From: Helicobacter sp. 13S00477-4
Lineage (GTDB): Bacteria; Campylobacterota; Campylobacteria; Campylobacterales; Helicobacteraceae
Assembly (NCBI RefSeq): GCF_002272785.1
Contig: NZ_MLAS01000004.1
Coordinates: 1-64,000 of the forward strand
Direction of reading: 5' to 3'
DNA: 64,000 nucleotides
Part shown: one piece after another, positions 1 to 7,750 of the stretch
Numbering within the stretch: the first letter of the stretch is position 1
Layout: each line of letters begins with the position of its first letter
Notes under the pieces: generated by a model
The model's input: the letters and a program-made list of their open reading frames with translations, nothing else
The model's database searches: none
What the model was told of the DNA's origin: nothing
Made by a program: the position numbers and the translations under genes

Positions 1-58
1 CCTCTTCGCTGATGATACTGCATCTTTCAGGTGTGGGAATGTAAGTCGATGCAGGGAT
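1..58 (+). rRNA. rrf: 5S ribosomal RNA, 3' end (partial)
   Basis: The first bases read as the 3' half of a bacterial 5S rRNA. The segment CGCTGATGATACTGC (7-21) corresponds to the conserved loop E/helix IV region. The following GTGGGAATGTAAGTCGATGCAGGG (31-54 region) corresponds to the returning strand of helix IV and the closing helix I strand. The 5' half, and presumably the 23S gene, lie outside the window. The 3' end is estimated from where helix I should close, near 58. A T-rich stretch (about 71-90) follows and could serve for termination, but I see no strong hairpin before it. Confidence 0.82.
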
Positions 59-138
59 AGGGAAACTCCTTTTATCTTTTTTATTCCTTCTTTATTTGTT
101 TTTATTCCTTTTATGATTGTGATGTATGTGATTTTTGA

Positions 139-1161
139 TTAGAGGAAAAACTTTTCCCATTCATAAGAGCTTTTAATAATCGTATTTAGATCATTGTATT
201 TTGGTTTCCAATTTGTATGAGAAAGGATTTTTTGATTATTGGAAATGAGGATAGCTGGGTCACCATCGCGTCTTTTAGTAATGTTGATTTCAAAATCTAT
301 TTTTGATATTTCTTTGAGTGTTTGGAGTACTTCTTTTACACTATAGCCTATCCCATAACCAACATTAAAGATTTGAGATTTTTTATGCTCTTTAAGATAA
401 TAATAAGCTTGTAAGTGAGCATTTGCTAAGTCATCTATGTGGATGTAGTCACGTATACAAGTGCCATCAAAAGTGGGGTAATCATCACCGAAGATGAATA
501 GTTCTGTTCTTTTTTTTGTTATATATTCACAGGCAATTTTGATAAGATGAGTTGCATTTTTGCTCCTTTGCCCTAATCCAATTCGAGTTTTCAGGTTATT
601 TTGCATACTCGCACCTGCAACATTGAAATATCTTAATGCAACATAATTTAAATCATAAGCCATAGAGCAATCTTTAAGGACTTGCTCAAGCATCATTTTT
701 GAGTTACCATAAGGGTTGATAGGCTTTAGAGGGAGGCTTTCAACGACTGGGATGAGTGAGGCTTCAGGTTCTCCATAGACAGCAGCTGTAGATGAGAAAA
801 TAAAATTTTTGATTTGATATTGGACACAGAGCTTTATCAAAGAAATCGTATTGCATGTGTTATTTGTATAATATAATAAAGGGTTTATAACGGACTCATT
901 AACGATGAGTGAACCACTAAAATGCAAGATACAATCAAAAGGAGTATTCTTGAGTATTTTTTCAATAGTGGGAGTATCAGATAGATCTGCTTGGATAAAA
1001 TGCACCCGATTGGGAAACCTATCTTTTAAGTAGGCTTGATTTTCTATGAAACCTGTGGAAAGATTATCAATTATAGTGATGTTACAAGTGGTGTGGGTTA
1101 AAAATTCTAATCCTGTATGAGAACCAATATATCCACTTCCCCCAGTAAGTAAAAGTTCCAT
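139..1161 (-). CDS. galE: UDP-glucose 4-epimerase GalE
   Basis: Predicted to interconvert UDP-glucose and UDP-galactose (possibly the GlcNAc forms) using bound NAD, supplying sugars for LPS and glycans in the cytoplasm. The 340-residue length is usual for GalE. The Rossmann motif TGGSGYIGS lies at residues 6-14, the SSTAAVYG segment with the catalytic Ser/Thr at about 123-130, and the YxxxK pair is Tyr151/Lys155 within NPYGNSK. The C-terminal substrate part includes RDYIHIDDLA and the FNVGYG segment. The gene converges on the 5S rRNA at its 3' end and is divergent from the thioesterase gene. A -10-like TATAAT on the minus strand (1187-1192) would give a leader of about 19 nt. Confidence 0.93.
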   Translation of the reverse strand: MELLLTGGSGYIGSHTGLEFLTHTTCNITIIDNLSTGFIENQAYLKDRFPNRVHFIQADLSDTPTIEKILKNTPFDCILHFSGSLIVNESVINPLLYYTNNTCNTISLIKLCVQYQIKNFIFSSTAAVYGEPEASLIPVVESLPLKPINPYGNSKMMLEQVLKDCSMAYDLNYVALRYFNVAGASMQNNLKTRIGLGQRSKNATHLIKIACEYITKKRTELFIFGDDYPTFDGTCIRDYIHIDDLANAHLQAYYYLKEHKKSQIFNVGYGIGYSVKEVLQTLKEISKIDFEINITKRRDGDPAILISNNQKILSHTNWKPKYNDLNTIIKSSYEWEKFFL

Positions 1162-1186
1162 TAAAACTCCTATAAGAAAATATTTT

Positions 1187-1192
1187 ATTATA
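1187..1192 (-). promoter_or_regulatory. Predicted -10 box of galE
   Basis: The minus strand reads TATAAT here, 26 nt upstream of the galE ATG and followed by an AGGAG ribosome binding site. Campylobacterota sigma-70 promoters rely mainly on an extended -10 box, so no -35 is expected. Confidence 0.5.
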
Positions 1193-1210
1193 ACTAAGTT
1201 TATGATTTTG

Positions 1211-1228
1211 AATAGATATATATCTATT
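1211..1228. promoter_or_regulatory. 18-bp perfect palindrome between divergent promoters
   Basis: AATAGATATATATCTATT is a perfect inverted repeat. It lies between the predicted -10 boxes of galE (1187-1192) and the thioesterase gene (1252-1257), where a dimeric regulator could act on both. No regulator gene is adjacent, so the role as an operator is inference. Confidence 0.35.
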
Positions 1229-1251
1229 ATTCTAGTTTATTGATAGTTAGC

Positions 1252-1257
1252 TATAAT
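1252..1257 (+). promoter_or_regulatory. Predicted -10 box of the thioesterase gene
   Basis: TATAAT lies 43 bp before the ATG at 1300, and a GAAGGA ribosome binding site sits just ahead of that start. Confidence 0.5.
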
Positions 1258-1299
1258 TTTTTATGTTAAAAAATATTTTATTATGAAGAAGGAAAAATA

Positions 1300-1758
1300 A
1301 TGGCAATGGAAGATGTATTTGATGCCAAATCGCTCACAATGTCAGTTCTAGTGACTCCAAGTATGGTGAACTTCAGTGGAGTAATGCATGGGGGCGAATT
1401 ACTCAAAATGTTAGATCAAGTCGCTTATGCCTGTGCGACTAGGTACTGTGGTGTAGGTGTAGTGACTTTGAGTGTAGATAGCGTGATTTTCAAACAACCT
1501 ATTCATATTGGTTCTTTGCTCACTTTCTTAGCGAGTGTAAATTATACAGGCAGGACAAGCTGTGAAGTGGGTATTAAAGTCATCAGTGAAAATATAAAAG
1601 ATAAATATGCCATCCATTGCAATAGCTGCTATTTCACAATGGTGGCTGTGCAAGATGGCAAGACAGTGCCAATTCCACCACTAAACCCACAAACACCTTC
1701 TGAAAAGGAAAGGTATGAAAAAGCCTTGCAACGTAGAAAAGCTAGGTTGAACAAATAA
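1300..1758 (+). CDS. Acyl-CoA thioesterase, hotdog fold (YciA-like)
   Basis: A 152-residue single-domain hotdog thioesterase expected to hydrolyse acyl-CoA in the cytoplasm. The segment MHGGELLKMLDQVAYACA (about residues 29-46) matches the YciA/BACH pattern, in which the N-terminal part of the long helix carries the catalytic Asp. The VTLSVDSVIFKQPIHIG segment forms the next strand pair. The basic C-terminal tail (RYEKALQRRKARLNK) is common in the family. Start ATG 1300 is supported by the upstream AGAAGGA. The gene is monocistronic, with galE divergent and the efflux operon convergent 11 bp downstream. Confidence 0.85.
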   Translation: MAMEDVFDAKSLTMSVLVTPSMVNFSGVMHGGELLKMLDQVAYACATRYCGVGVVTLSVDSVIFKQPIHIGSLLTFLASVNYTGRTSCEVGIKVISENIKDKYAIHCNSCYFTMVAVQDGKTVPIPPLNPQTPSEKERYEKALQRRKARLNK

Positions 1759-1769
1759 GGGAGAGGGAT

Positions 1770-3191
1770 TTATTTAGAAGGAGATTTTTTGAAATTTTCT
1801 AATTTGACTTCATCTGTGTCAAACCCACTTCCAAGTGAATGATAGAGGTTAATTAATGATTCTATATAGGAGGTCTTGAGGTTAATGATTTGACCTTGTA
1901 AATTCAGCAAAGAACGTTCTGCATCAATGACTTCCAGATAAGATGAATAGCCACTATCGTATCGGTTTTTTGCATAATCAAGTGTTTTGATGGCTGCTTG
2001 ATATTCCTCATTGAGTGATTTTTGTTGGGTTTTTATCCATATGATGGATGCTTGAGCATCTTTTATTTCTTTGTAAGCATTGAGGACAATTTTTTTATAA
2101 GTGTAGGCTGCTTCATCTCTTTTGGCATTTGCTAGCGCAAATTCTCCTTTTAGCTTGCCACCTTCAAATAGGGGTGCTAAAATACCTGCACCTATTGCTC
2201 CTGTGGGTATCCAACCAGATGTTCCTAGGAAGTTTGAAAAGAATGCTCCACCAATATTAGCAATAAGATTGAAATCAGGTAAAAAATTTGCTCTAGCTCT
2301 AGCTAATGCTGCACTACTGGCAGCTAGTTCAAATTCAGCATAAGCGATATCAGGACGATGACGTAGTATTGAAGAGGGGATTTTGTCAGGTAGTTTGGGT
2401 TCAGCGAGTTCTTTTAAGCTTTGTGCTGTTTTGATGTCTTTGGTAGAGATTCCAGTGAGTTCTTCAAGAGCATTTTGTGTTTTTATGATTGATAATTTGG
2501 TAGGTGCTATTTGGGATTTTGTAGCTTCATATTGGATTTTAGCTTGTTGCTTATCATATTCGCTTGCATAACCAGTAGCTGATTTGCTTTCTGCAATTTT
2601 GAGTTCAATTTCTCTAACTTTGAGGGTGTTTTTAAGTAGCCTTAAATGATCTTTTAGGGCTACTAAATTAATGTAGGTTTTTGCCACTATAGAATCTACA
2701 GAGAGTTTTGTCGCATAGCTTTGTGCAATTGCAGCTTGAGCTTGGTAAAATTTATTTTTGCGTTCATTTTTATTTTTGCCAAAAAAGTCAAAACTATAAT
2801 TGATATTTAAAGTTGGGTCTATCATTCCAATAGGTGTAGTAAAACCAAAGATTGGAGTGAGCATATTTTGAGTGTATTGTGGGCTTGCATTAAAATTTGC
2901 ACTTGGATATAGGGTGGATTTTGCTATTTTTATGGATGCTATACCGGCATTTATACGTGTTTTTGCTATTTGGTTGTCGCTGTTATAAATCCTTGCTTTT
3001 TGTATTAAAAACAACAAATTTTTGTCATTGAAGTTTTCCCACCAGTTTTTATTGATGGTTTCATCAAAATTTTCATCAAGAGCAATGCTTACTTTTGAAT
3101 CTTTTGGAATATCAGATATTTTGGGTACACAGCCACAGAGTAAAATTACTATTCCAAGTATACGCAGACTTTGAGACCACCACATCCTCAA
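1770..3191 (-). CDS. TolC/NodT-family outer membrane efflux lipoprotein
   Basis: The outer membrane channel of a tripartite pump, 473 residues. The N-terminus has a signal sequence with a lipobox ending in LLCGC at about residues 17-21, so it is probably lipidated, as in the NodT/OprM group. Two repeats of long alpha-helical segments with short strands follow, as expected for the TolC barrel-tunnel fold; the segments IPSSILRHRPDIAYAE and LFEGGKLKGEF are characteristic of the outer membrane efflux protein family (PF02321). It is the last gene of the emrB-emrA-tolC order and its ATG overlaps the stop of the adaptor gene by 4 nt, implying translational coupling. Confidence 0.88.
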   Translation of the reverse strand: MRMWWSQSLRILGIVILLCGCVPKISDIPKDSKVSIALDENFDETINKNWWENFNDKNLLFLIQKARIYNSDNQIAKTRINAGIASIKIAKSTLYPSANFNASPQYTQNMLTPIFGFTTPIGMIDPTLNINYSFDFFGKNKNERKNKFYQAQAAIAQSYATKLSVDSIVAKTYINLVALKDHLRLLKNTLKVREIELKIAESKSATGYASEYDKQQAKIQYEATKSQIAPTKLSIIKTQNALEELTGISTKDIKTAQSLKELAEPKLPDKIPSSILRHRPDIAYAEFELAASSAALARARANFLPDFNLIANIGGAFFSNFLGTSGWIPTGAIGAGILAPLFEGGKLKGEFALANAKRDEAAYTYKKIVLNAYKEIKDAQASIIWIKTQQKSLNEEYQAAIKTLDYAKNRYDSGYSSYLEVIDAERSLLNLQGQIINLKTSYIESLINLYHSLGSGFDTDEVKLENFKKSPSK

Positions 3192-4249
3192 TCCTTTTTG
3201 GTATGGATGGTCGCGATAACGCTCATACCTGCCTTGAGTTCTTTTGAAAGTGGGTTGCTTTCATCGATTTTGATACGTACGGGTATCCTTTGGACGACTT
3301 TGATGAAATTGCCCGTTGCATTATTTACTCTAATAGAGCTAAATTCGCTACCCGTTGCTGGAGAGATTTTTTCTACTACCCCTTTGATGGTTGCTCCACC
3401 GAGTGCATCTACAGTAAAGGTAGCTTTTTGACCTAGATGAACATCTTTCATTTTAGTTTCTTTGAAATTTGCTTGCACCCATTTAAGATTAGGTATCAAA
3501 AAGGTCAGTGGACTGCCTTGTGATACAAATTGACCCAATCTTGCACCAACAGCACCTAGCACTCCATCGACAGGGGCTTTTATAAGAGAATAATCCAAAT
3601 CAATTTTAGCTAATTCTAAAAGTGCACTAGCACGTTTGACATCAGCTTCTAGTGCTGATTTACTTATTTCATAGGCTTTGAGTTCTTCAAGGGCTTTGTT
3701 ATATTCAGCTTGAGATTGTGCGAGGGTATATTTTGCTTTTTTTAGTGAGGTTTGAGTGTCTTCGTATTCCCTTTTACTGACAGAACCTTTTTGGACTAGT
3801 GAGGCGACGCGTTTGTCTTGAATAATTGCATTTTTTAATGTGGCTTCATCAGTTGAAATGATTGCTTTTTTCTGTTGAACATTTGCTTGATGGGAGCGAT
3901 AATTTTCTGTGTAACTGCTAAGTTTTGATTGTGCAGTTTGGAGATTTGCCTCTGCCTCTTTGACTTTTTGGATAAAAATGCTTTTGTCGATCTGTAAAAT
4001 AGGATCACCTTGTTTGACCATCGCATAATCTTTGACATAAATCTCTACTACATATCCACTGACACGAGGGGTAATGAGCGTAGTTTTAGATTGGACATAG
4101 GCATCATTGGTACTGACTACTCCCCTAAAAAATGGTGGGAGTTCCCATGCATATAAGATACATAAAATCCCACAAATGAGAATAATGCCAGCGATAGCAC
4201 TCACTACAAAACTTGGTTTCTTGGGAGTCCAGTGTTTGAAATAAGGCAT
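3188..4249 (-). CDS. HlyD/EmrA-family periplasmic adaptor of an efflux pump
   Basis: The membrane fusion protein, 353 residues. One N-terminal transmembrane helix (about 15-35) is followed by the biotinyl-lipoyl half-motif near ITPRVSGYVVEIYVKDYAMVKQGD (about 60-83). A long helical coiled-coil hairpin follows (about 95-210), then the second lipoyl half with SLIKAPVDGVLG, and beta-barrel segments. This order matches EmrA. It should connect the inner membrane MFS permease to the TolC-like channel. It lies 19 bp downstream of the MFS gene, and its stop overlaps the start of the channel gene. The exported substrate cannot be predicted from sequence. Confidence 0.9.
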   Translation of the reverse strand: MPYFKHWTPKKPSFVVSAIAGIILICGILCILYAWELPPFFRGVVSTNDAYVQSKTTLITPRVSGYVVEIYVKDYAMVKQGDPILQIDKSIFIQKVKEAEANLQTAQSKLSSYTENYRSHQANVQQKKAIISTDEATLKNAIIQDKRVASLVQKGSVSKREYEDTQTSLKKAKYTLAQSQAEYNKALEELKAYEISKSALEADVKRASALLELAKIDLDYSLIKAPVDGVLGAVGARLGQFVSQGSPLTFLIPNLKWVQANFKETKMKDVHLGQKATFTVDALGGATIKGVVEKISPATGSEFSSIRVNNATGNFIKVVQRIPVRIKIDESNPLSKELKAGMSVIATIHTKKD

Positions 4250-4268
4250 TTGATATTCCTTTTATGGG

Positions 4269-5927
4269 CTAATTTGCCTCTGTATTTTTTTCTTTTTGTA
4301 ATTGATCTAAGAAGGCTTTTGTTTTTAAGTTTGCTAAAGCATTTTTACGACCAATGATTTTTAGTTCTCTGTCAATAGGAGTAGCTTTCAAGAATGTATA
4401 ATAAAGCCAATGCCCTGCTAACAATAAGAATATCCCTACTGCTACACATCCGACAGTAAAAAATAAGTCAGAATAAGCCAAAACACCTGCTTGTTTGCTT
4501 AACTCTGCAGGAAAATTAGGTGTAATGGTTAGGATTGAATCTGTATCTGGGGTATGGTTGATTAGATCTTGTAAATGTAGGGCAGTATGTACTTTAATAT
4601 AATAACCGATAAGTGCAGATCCTAAAAGTCCAAAAACCCCTTGAGAAAAACTAAATATCGCAATAAAAGTTAGCACATATCCTGTCCCTCTAGGCAAAGA
4701 TATAGTAAAACCCTCTGCAAACAAGGGTCCGATGAAAAAGACACTCGCAGCAGCGATGAGGAATTGAGGTATGTATAAGTCTGAGGGCATCACTTGAGTG
4801 GAGAGATTTGTAGAGGCAAAAGAACCTGCCACAAGCATAGCAAAAGAAATGACTAATATCATAGAAGTCCGTTTATAGCTCATCAAAGCTATGGATAACA
4901 AGCCACCAAATAATGCCCCAAGTGTTATCACTCCATAATAATGTGTGAGTTGATAATCGCTATAGCCTAATACATTCCTAAATAATCCAGCTGCTCCTGT
5001 GGTTTGCTCCGCAAGGCACATCCTAGCAAACCCTCCTGCTAGGGCGAGTTTAATAACTTGGAATGTGCTGACAAAAGAGAATTTTATCAGTGGTTTTTCT
5101 CGACGTATCTCAATCATAAAAAACAATGCCAAGCAAGTTAATGCAATACATAGCCCATAAGCTATCCAAGTTTGATCCCACCAGACAATATACCCAATGC
5201 TAAAAATAAAACAAAATATAGCTGTTCCAGTACCATAGAGCAGCAATGAAGGAATATCTGCCCTTGAAAAGGCTTTACCTGTTTGTGAAGGAGGCAATTC
5301 TATTAATAAATAAGTCGCGATGACAAATAATGTTGTCCCCATATCAATAAAAACTGCAAGGTGAGCATTTTCATTGAGCATTAAATAAGGCACTATCCAT
5401 CTTGCTGCTGAAGATCCTACCTGCATAAGTCCTATACTCACGCACATTGCTAAATATTTTTTTGATTGGGGGAGCATTTGCATTGCGTAATAGGCACAAA
5501 GAGTTGATAGCCCACTCCCAACCAAGCCATTCAGGAATCTGGTAATGACAGCAGTATAAAAACCATCATGGAGTATTTGTATCGCGTGTACGATGACTAA
5601 AATACCCACTACAATCCCAAAAAATACTTTCATTCCAAATTGTTGACGCATTTTGAACAAAACCACACTCATCCACGCATAACCCATATAATAACAAGAA
5701 GTTATTACTCCTCCTTCAGCAGGCGTGAGTCCTAAATTACCTTGTATTTCATAAATATTGGCAATCGTCAAGTTATTTTGTAGTCCTGCTGCAAAGAGTA
5801 CTACAATCCATCCAATTGCATAAACCAAATGGATTTTAAGGGGGAGTTCAGGTCTGGCTACTGCACCCCAGAATGCGGGCATTTCATTGGGTTTTAGTAC
5901 TTCATTGAGATTTTGATATTGTTTCAT
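4269..5927 (-). CDS. MFS efflux permease, DHA2/EmrB family
   Basis: A 552-residue inner membrane protein with about 14 hydrophobic segments, the size and topology of the DHA2 14-TM drug:H+ antiporters. The early part includes TPAEGGVITSCYYMGYAW, corresponding to the family's TM2 region. It is first in an operon with an EmrA-type adaptor and a TolC-like channel, so together they can form a complete tripartite pump. Three in-frame ATGs exist (5936, 5933, 5927). I chose 5927 because the AAGGG Shine-Dalgarno is immediately before 5936 but 9 nt before 5927. A candidate -10 box (GATAAT, minus strand, 5969-5974) lies upstream. Confidence 0.88.
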   Translation of the reverse strand: MKQYQNLNEVLKPNEMPAFWGAVARPELPLKIHLVYAIGWIVVLFAAGLQNNLTIANIYEIQGNLGLTPAEGGVITSCYYMGYAWMSVVLFKMRQQFGMKVFFGIVVGILVIVHAIQILHDGFYTAVITRFLNGLVGSGLSTLCAYYAMQMLPQSKKYLAMCVSIGLMQVGSSAARWIVPYLMLNENAHLAVFIDMGTTLFVIATYLLIELPPSQTGKAFSRADIPSLLLYGTGTAIFCFIFSIGYIVWWDQTWIAYGLCIALTCLALFFMIEIRREKPLIKFSFVSTFQVIKLALAGGFARMCLAEQTTGAAGLFRNVLGYSDYQLTHYYGVITLGALFGGLLSIALMSYKRTSMILVISFAMLVAGSFASTNLSTQVMPSDLYIPQFLIAAASVFFIGPLFAEGFTISLPRGTGYVLTFIAIFSFSQGVFGLLGSALIGYYIKVHTALHLQDLINHTPDTDSILTITPNFPAELSKQAGVLAYSDLFFTVGCVAVGIFLLLAGHWLYYTFLKATPIDRELKIIGRKNALANLKTKAFLDQLQKEKNTEAN

Positions 5928-5936
5928 ATTCATCAT

Positions 5937-6394
5937 CCCTTATTGCTAGGAGCTTTTTGGTTTTCAGGATTATCAATTTAAGTTGTTTTTAGTCTAGAGC
6001 ATTTATCTTTTATTCAAAAATCATCCAAAATTAGGCAATGTTTTGATTGAAATATTTTGAATTGCCTGATACATTTGGGAGATAACCATATTGCTAATCA
6101 CTGAAAAGGATTTGATTTTGTTAATTTTTATGCGGGATTTTTAATCTCGTCTTTGAACTATCAGTATTGTATCCTTTTATGATTAAAAAATGATAAAACT
6201 TATAAGTATTTTTTATTCATAGGCTAACTATAAAATTTAGAAAATAATTATTTTCCTTATTTCATTTTTATAAAGTTGTTTTAGCGAGTGAAAATCCATT
6301 TTATATGGATTTTATAAGAATTGATAGGTTTTTGGAGTTTTATAGCAGGATTGAGAGTTTTTATCAAAAAAATTTATTATTTTTTTAATAATGC
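5937..6394. other. 458-bp AT-rich intergenic region between the efflux operon and the methyltransferase gene
   Basis: No credible ORF, tRNA or gene remnant is visible. It must carry the promoter of the minus-strand efflux operon near its left end. It also holds a 7-bp inverted repeat, AGGCAAT/ATTGCCT (6033-6039 and 6061-6067, 21-nt gap), which could be an operator for the pump, and the hairpin at 6291-6313 downstream of the methyltransferase frame. The remainder is AT-rich without clear structure. Confidence 0.5.
6291..6313 (-). terminator. Hairpin downstream of the methyltransferase gene, possible terminator
   Basis: AAAATCCAT and ATGGATTTT form a perfect 9-bp stem around a 5-nt loop, about 80 bp after the stop of the C-terminal methyltransferase frame. 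In the minus-strand transcript the stem itself ends in U residues, but there is no long separate U tract, so this is a plausible but imperfect intrinsic terminator. Confidence 0.4.
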
Positions 6395-7750
6395 TCAAAA
6401 TAAAGGCAGGCTTTGTTGGAATGTCTTTAAGACATAATTTCCTGTTGCATCAGCTATGGCTATACCTTTTAAAATATTTTTTATGTCTTCTTGTTGTGGT
6501 GTGATACCATTTTTTAGCTGAGGGATGACTTCTAGGCAAATATCATCAAAGTTCACTTTGCGATTTTGCCTTTCTGCTTTCCTTAAAAATGAGACAATAA
6601 AATATTTTGCACGAAGTTCTAATGCGATTTGATGGCTTTTGAACTTATTGCCTTCTTTGATATGGTATTTTTGGCTTTTTTCATCACGGTCAAAATTTTC
6701 ATTGATATAAGGGATGAGGGTTTCATATTCTTGGGATAATTCGTGCAAAAATCCCATTTCAAGACCTGTTGTTGTTAATTCAGCATAGATTTCTTCAAGG
6801 GTTGCCCCATCATTTTTTGCTATCACAGCTTCAATGTGATTGCAAATCAAATCAAAATCATCTCCTAAAGATTCTTTGATCCTAGTTTTTGGACTTTGGA
6901 CTTTTTTGAAATGTATAATGAGTTGACCACTTAGGACGGTGAAGGGATTTTGAATTTTTTTAAAACTTGCTTGTCCATTGCTTTGCCTGATGCAGCCTGT
7001 ATATTCAAATCCTATTTCTTCAGCGTATTCGATGATGGTCTGCCATAATTGGGGGCTTTGATGTTGGAAGACAAAGCTTAGCCAGCGATTGTATTTTAGG
7101 ACTCTATACATTTCTTTTAGGCTTTTTTTCATCAAGTCATAGTATTCATTAATGTTTTTATTCAAGCTGCCTTTTTCGATACATTCTTTTTGTTTTAGCT
7201 TCGTATCTACTTCAAAATCTAGCCAAGCATTCCACATAGTCGAGAGGTCTAGGTAAGGGATTTTTGCTCCATAAGGAGGGTCGGTGTAGATATAATCTAT
7301 GCTTTGAGCTTCTATTCCTTTTAAGTCTGTGGCATCGCCTTGAATGATCTTTGAGTCTTCTAGCATTTTATAGAAATGGGGTGAATTTTCAAGTTCTTTT
7401 TTGCCAGAGATAACGCGTTTGAGTTTGCGTTTGAAAGTTTCGCTAGTTGATGCTTTGGTTGGATTATGGGCAATTCTATATCGATAATATCTGAAAATAC
7501 TATTATCTCCAGAATTGTAGCTGGAGATATGATAAGTTAAATTTACTATGCTTAATGTATTCATAAAAGCCAACAATAAAGATAATTTAATATTTTCATC
7601 TTTTATTTTTAGTATTTCTTGACGTAGTAAAGCAAGTTCTATTAACTGGAGTGGGGTAAAAATATCTCTTAAACTAGGTACATCACTGCCTTTTGGGAGG
7701 ATTTCATCTTTGGGTATCCAAAGGATTTTTTGATATGCCCCCCCCCCCAT
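6395..7750 (-). CDS. C-terminal part of a phase-variable DNA methyltransferase (out of frame)
   Basis: This frame encodes the second half of an adenine-type DNA methylase, with the catalytic motif IV DPPY at residues 157-160 (TDPPYGAKIPYLD). A likely target-recognition and C-terminal helical region follows. The segment IPKDEILPKGSDV...LRDIFTPLQLIELALL resembles the part that follows motif I in large N6-adenine/N4-cytosine methylases. Its apparent ATG is formed by the start of the 11-G tract itself (AATGGG...), with no ribosome binding site, so it is probably not an independent gene. With 10 or 13 G residues it joins the N-terminal frame (7704-8687). With 10 G the protein would be 763 residues, with DPPY at about 469-472. 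In the present state it should not be made as part of a full enzyme. Confidence 0.8.
   Translation of the reverse strand: MGGGAYQKILWIPKDEILPKGSDVPSLRDIFTPLQLIELALLRQEILKIKDENIKLSLLLAFMNTLSIVNLTYHISSYNSGDNSIFRYYRYRIAHNPTKASTSETFKRKLKRVISGKKELENSPHFYKMLEDSKIIQGDATDLKGIEAQSIDYIYTDPPYGAKIPYLDLSTMWNAWLDFEVDTKLKQKECIEKGSLNKNINEYYDLMKKSLKEMYRVLKYNRWLSFVFQHQSPQLWQTIIEYAEEIGFEYTGCIRQSNGQASFKKIQNPFTVLSGQLIIHFKKVQSPKTRIKESLGDDFDLICNHIEAVIAKNDGATLEEIYAELTTTGLEMGFLHELSQEYETLIPYINENFDRDEKSQKYHIKEGNKFKSHQIALELRAKYFIVSFLRKAERQNRKVNFDDICLEVIPQLKNGITPQQEDIKNILKGIAIADATGNYVLKTFQQSLPLF

Noticed and set aside
2-142. A 46-codon open plus-strand frame at the left edge
   Set aside because: Its first half is 5S rRNA sequence and it overlaps the end of galE; a coincidental open frame.
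5937-6394. tRNA or gene remnant in the 458-bp gap
   Set aside because: No T-loop consensus, acceptor stem or decayed coding frame could be found by eye.
7704-7750. The C-terminal methyltransferase frame as a separate gene starting at ATG-GGG
   Set aside because: The ATG is made by the G tract itself, lacks a ribosome binding site, and the frame continues the enzyme begun by the upstream gene.
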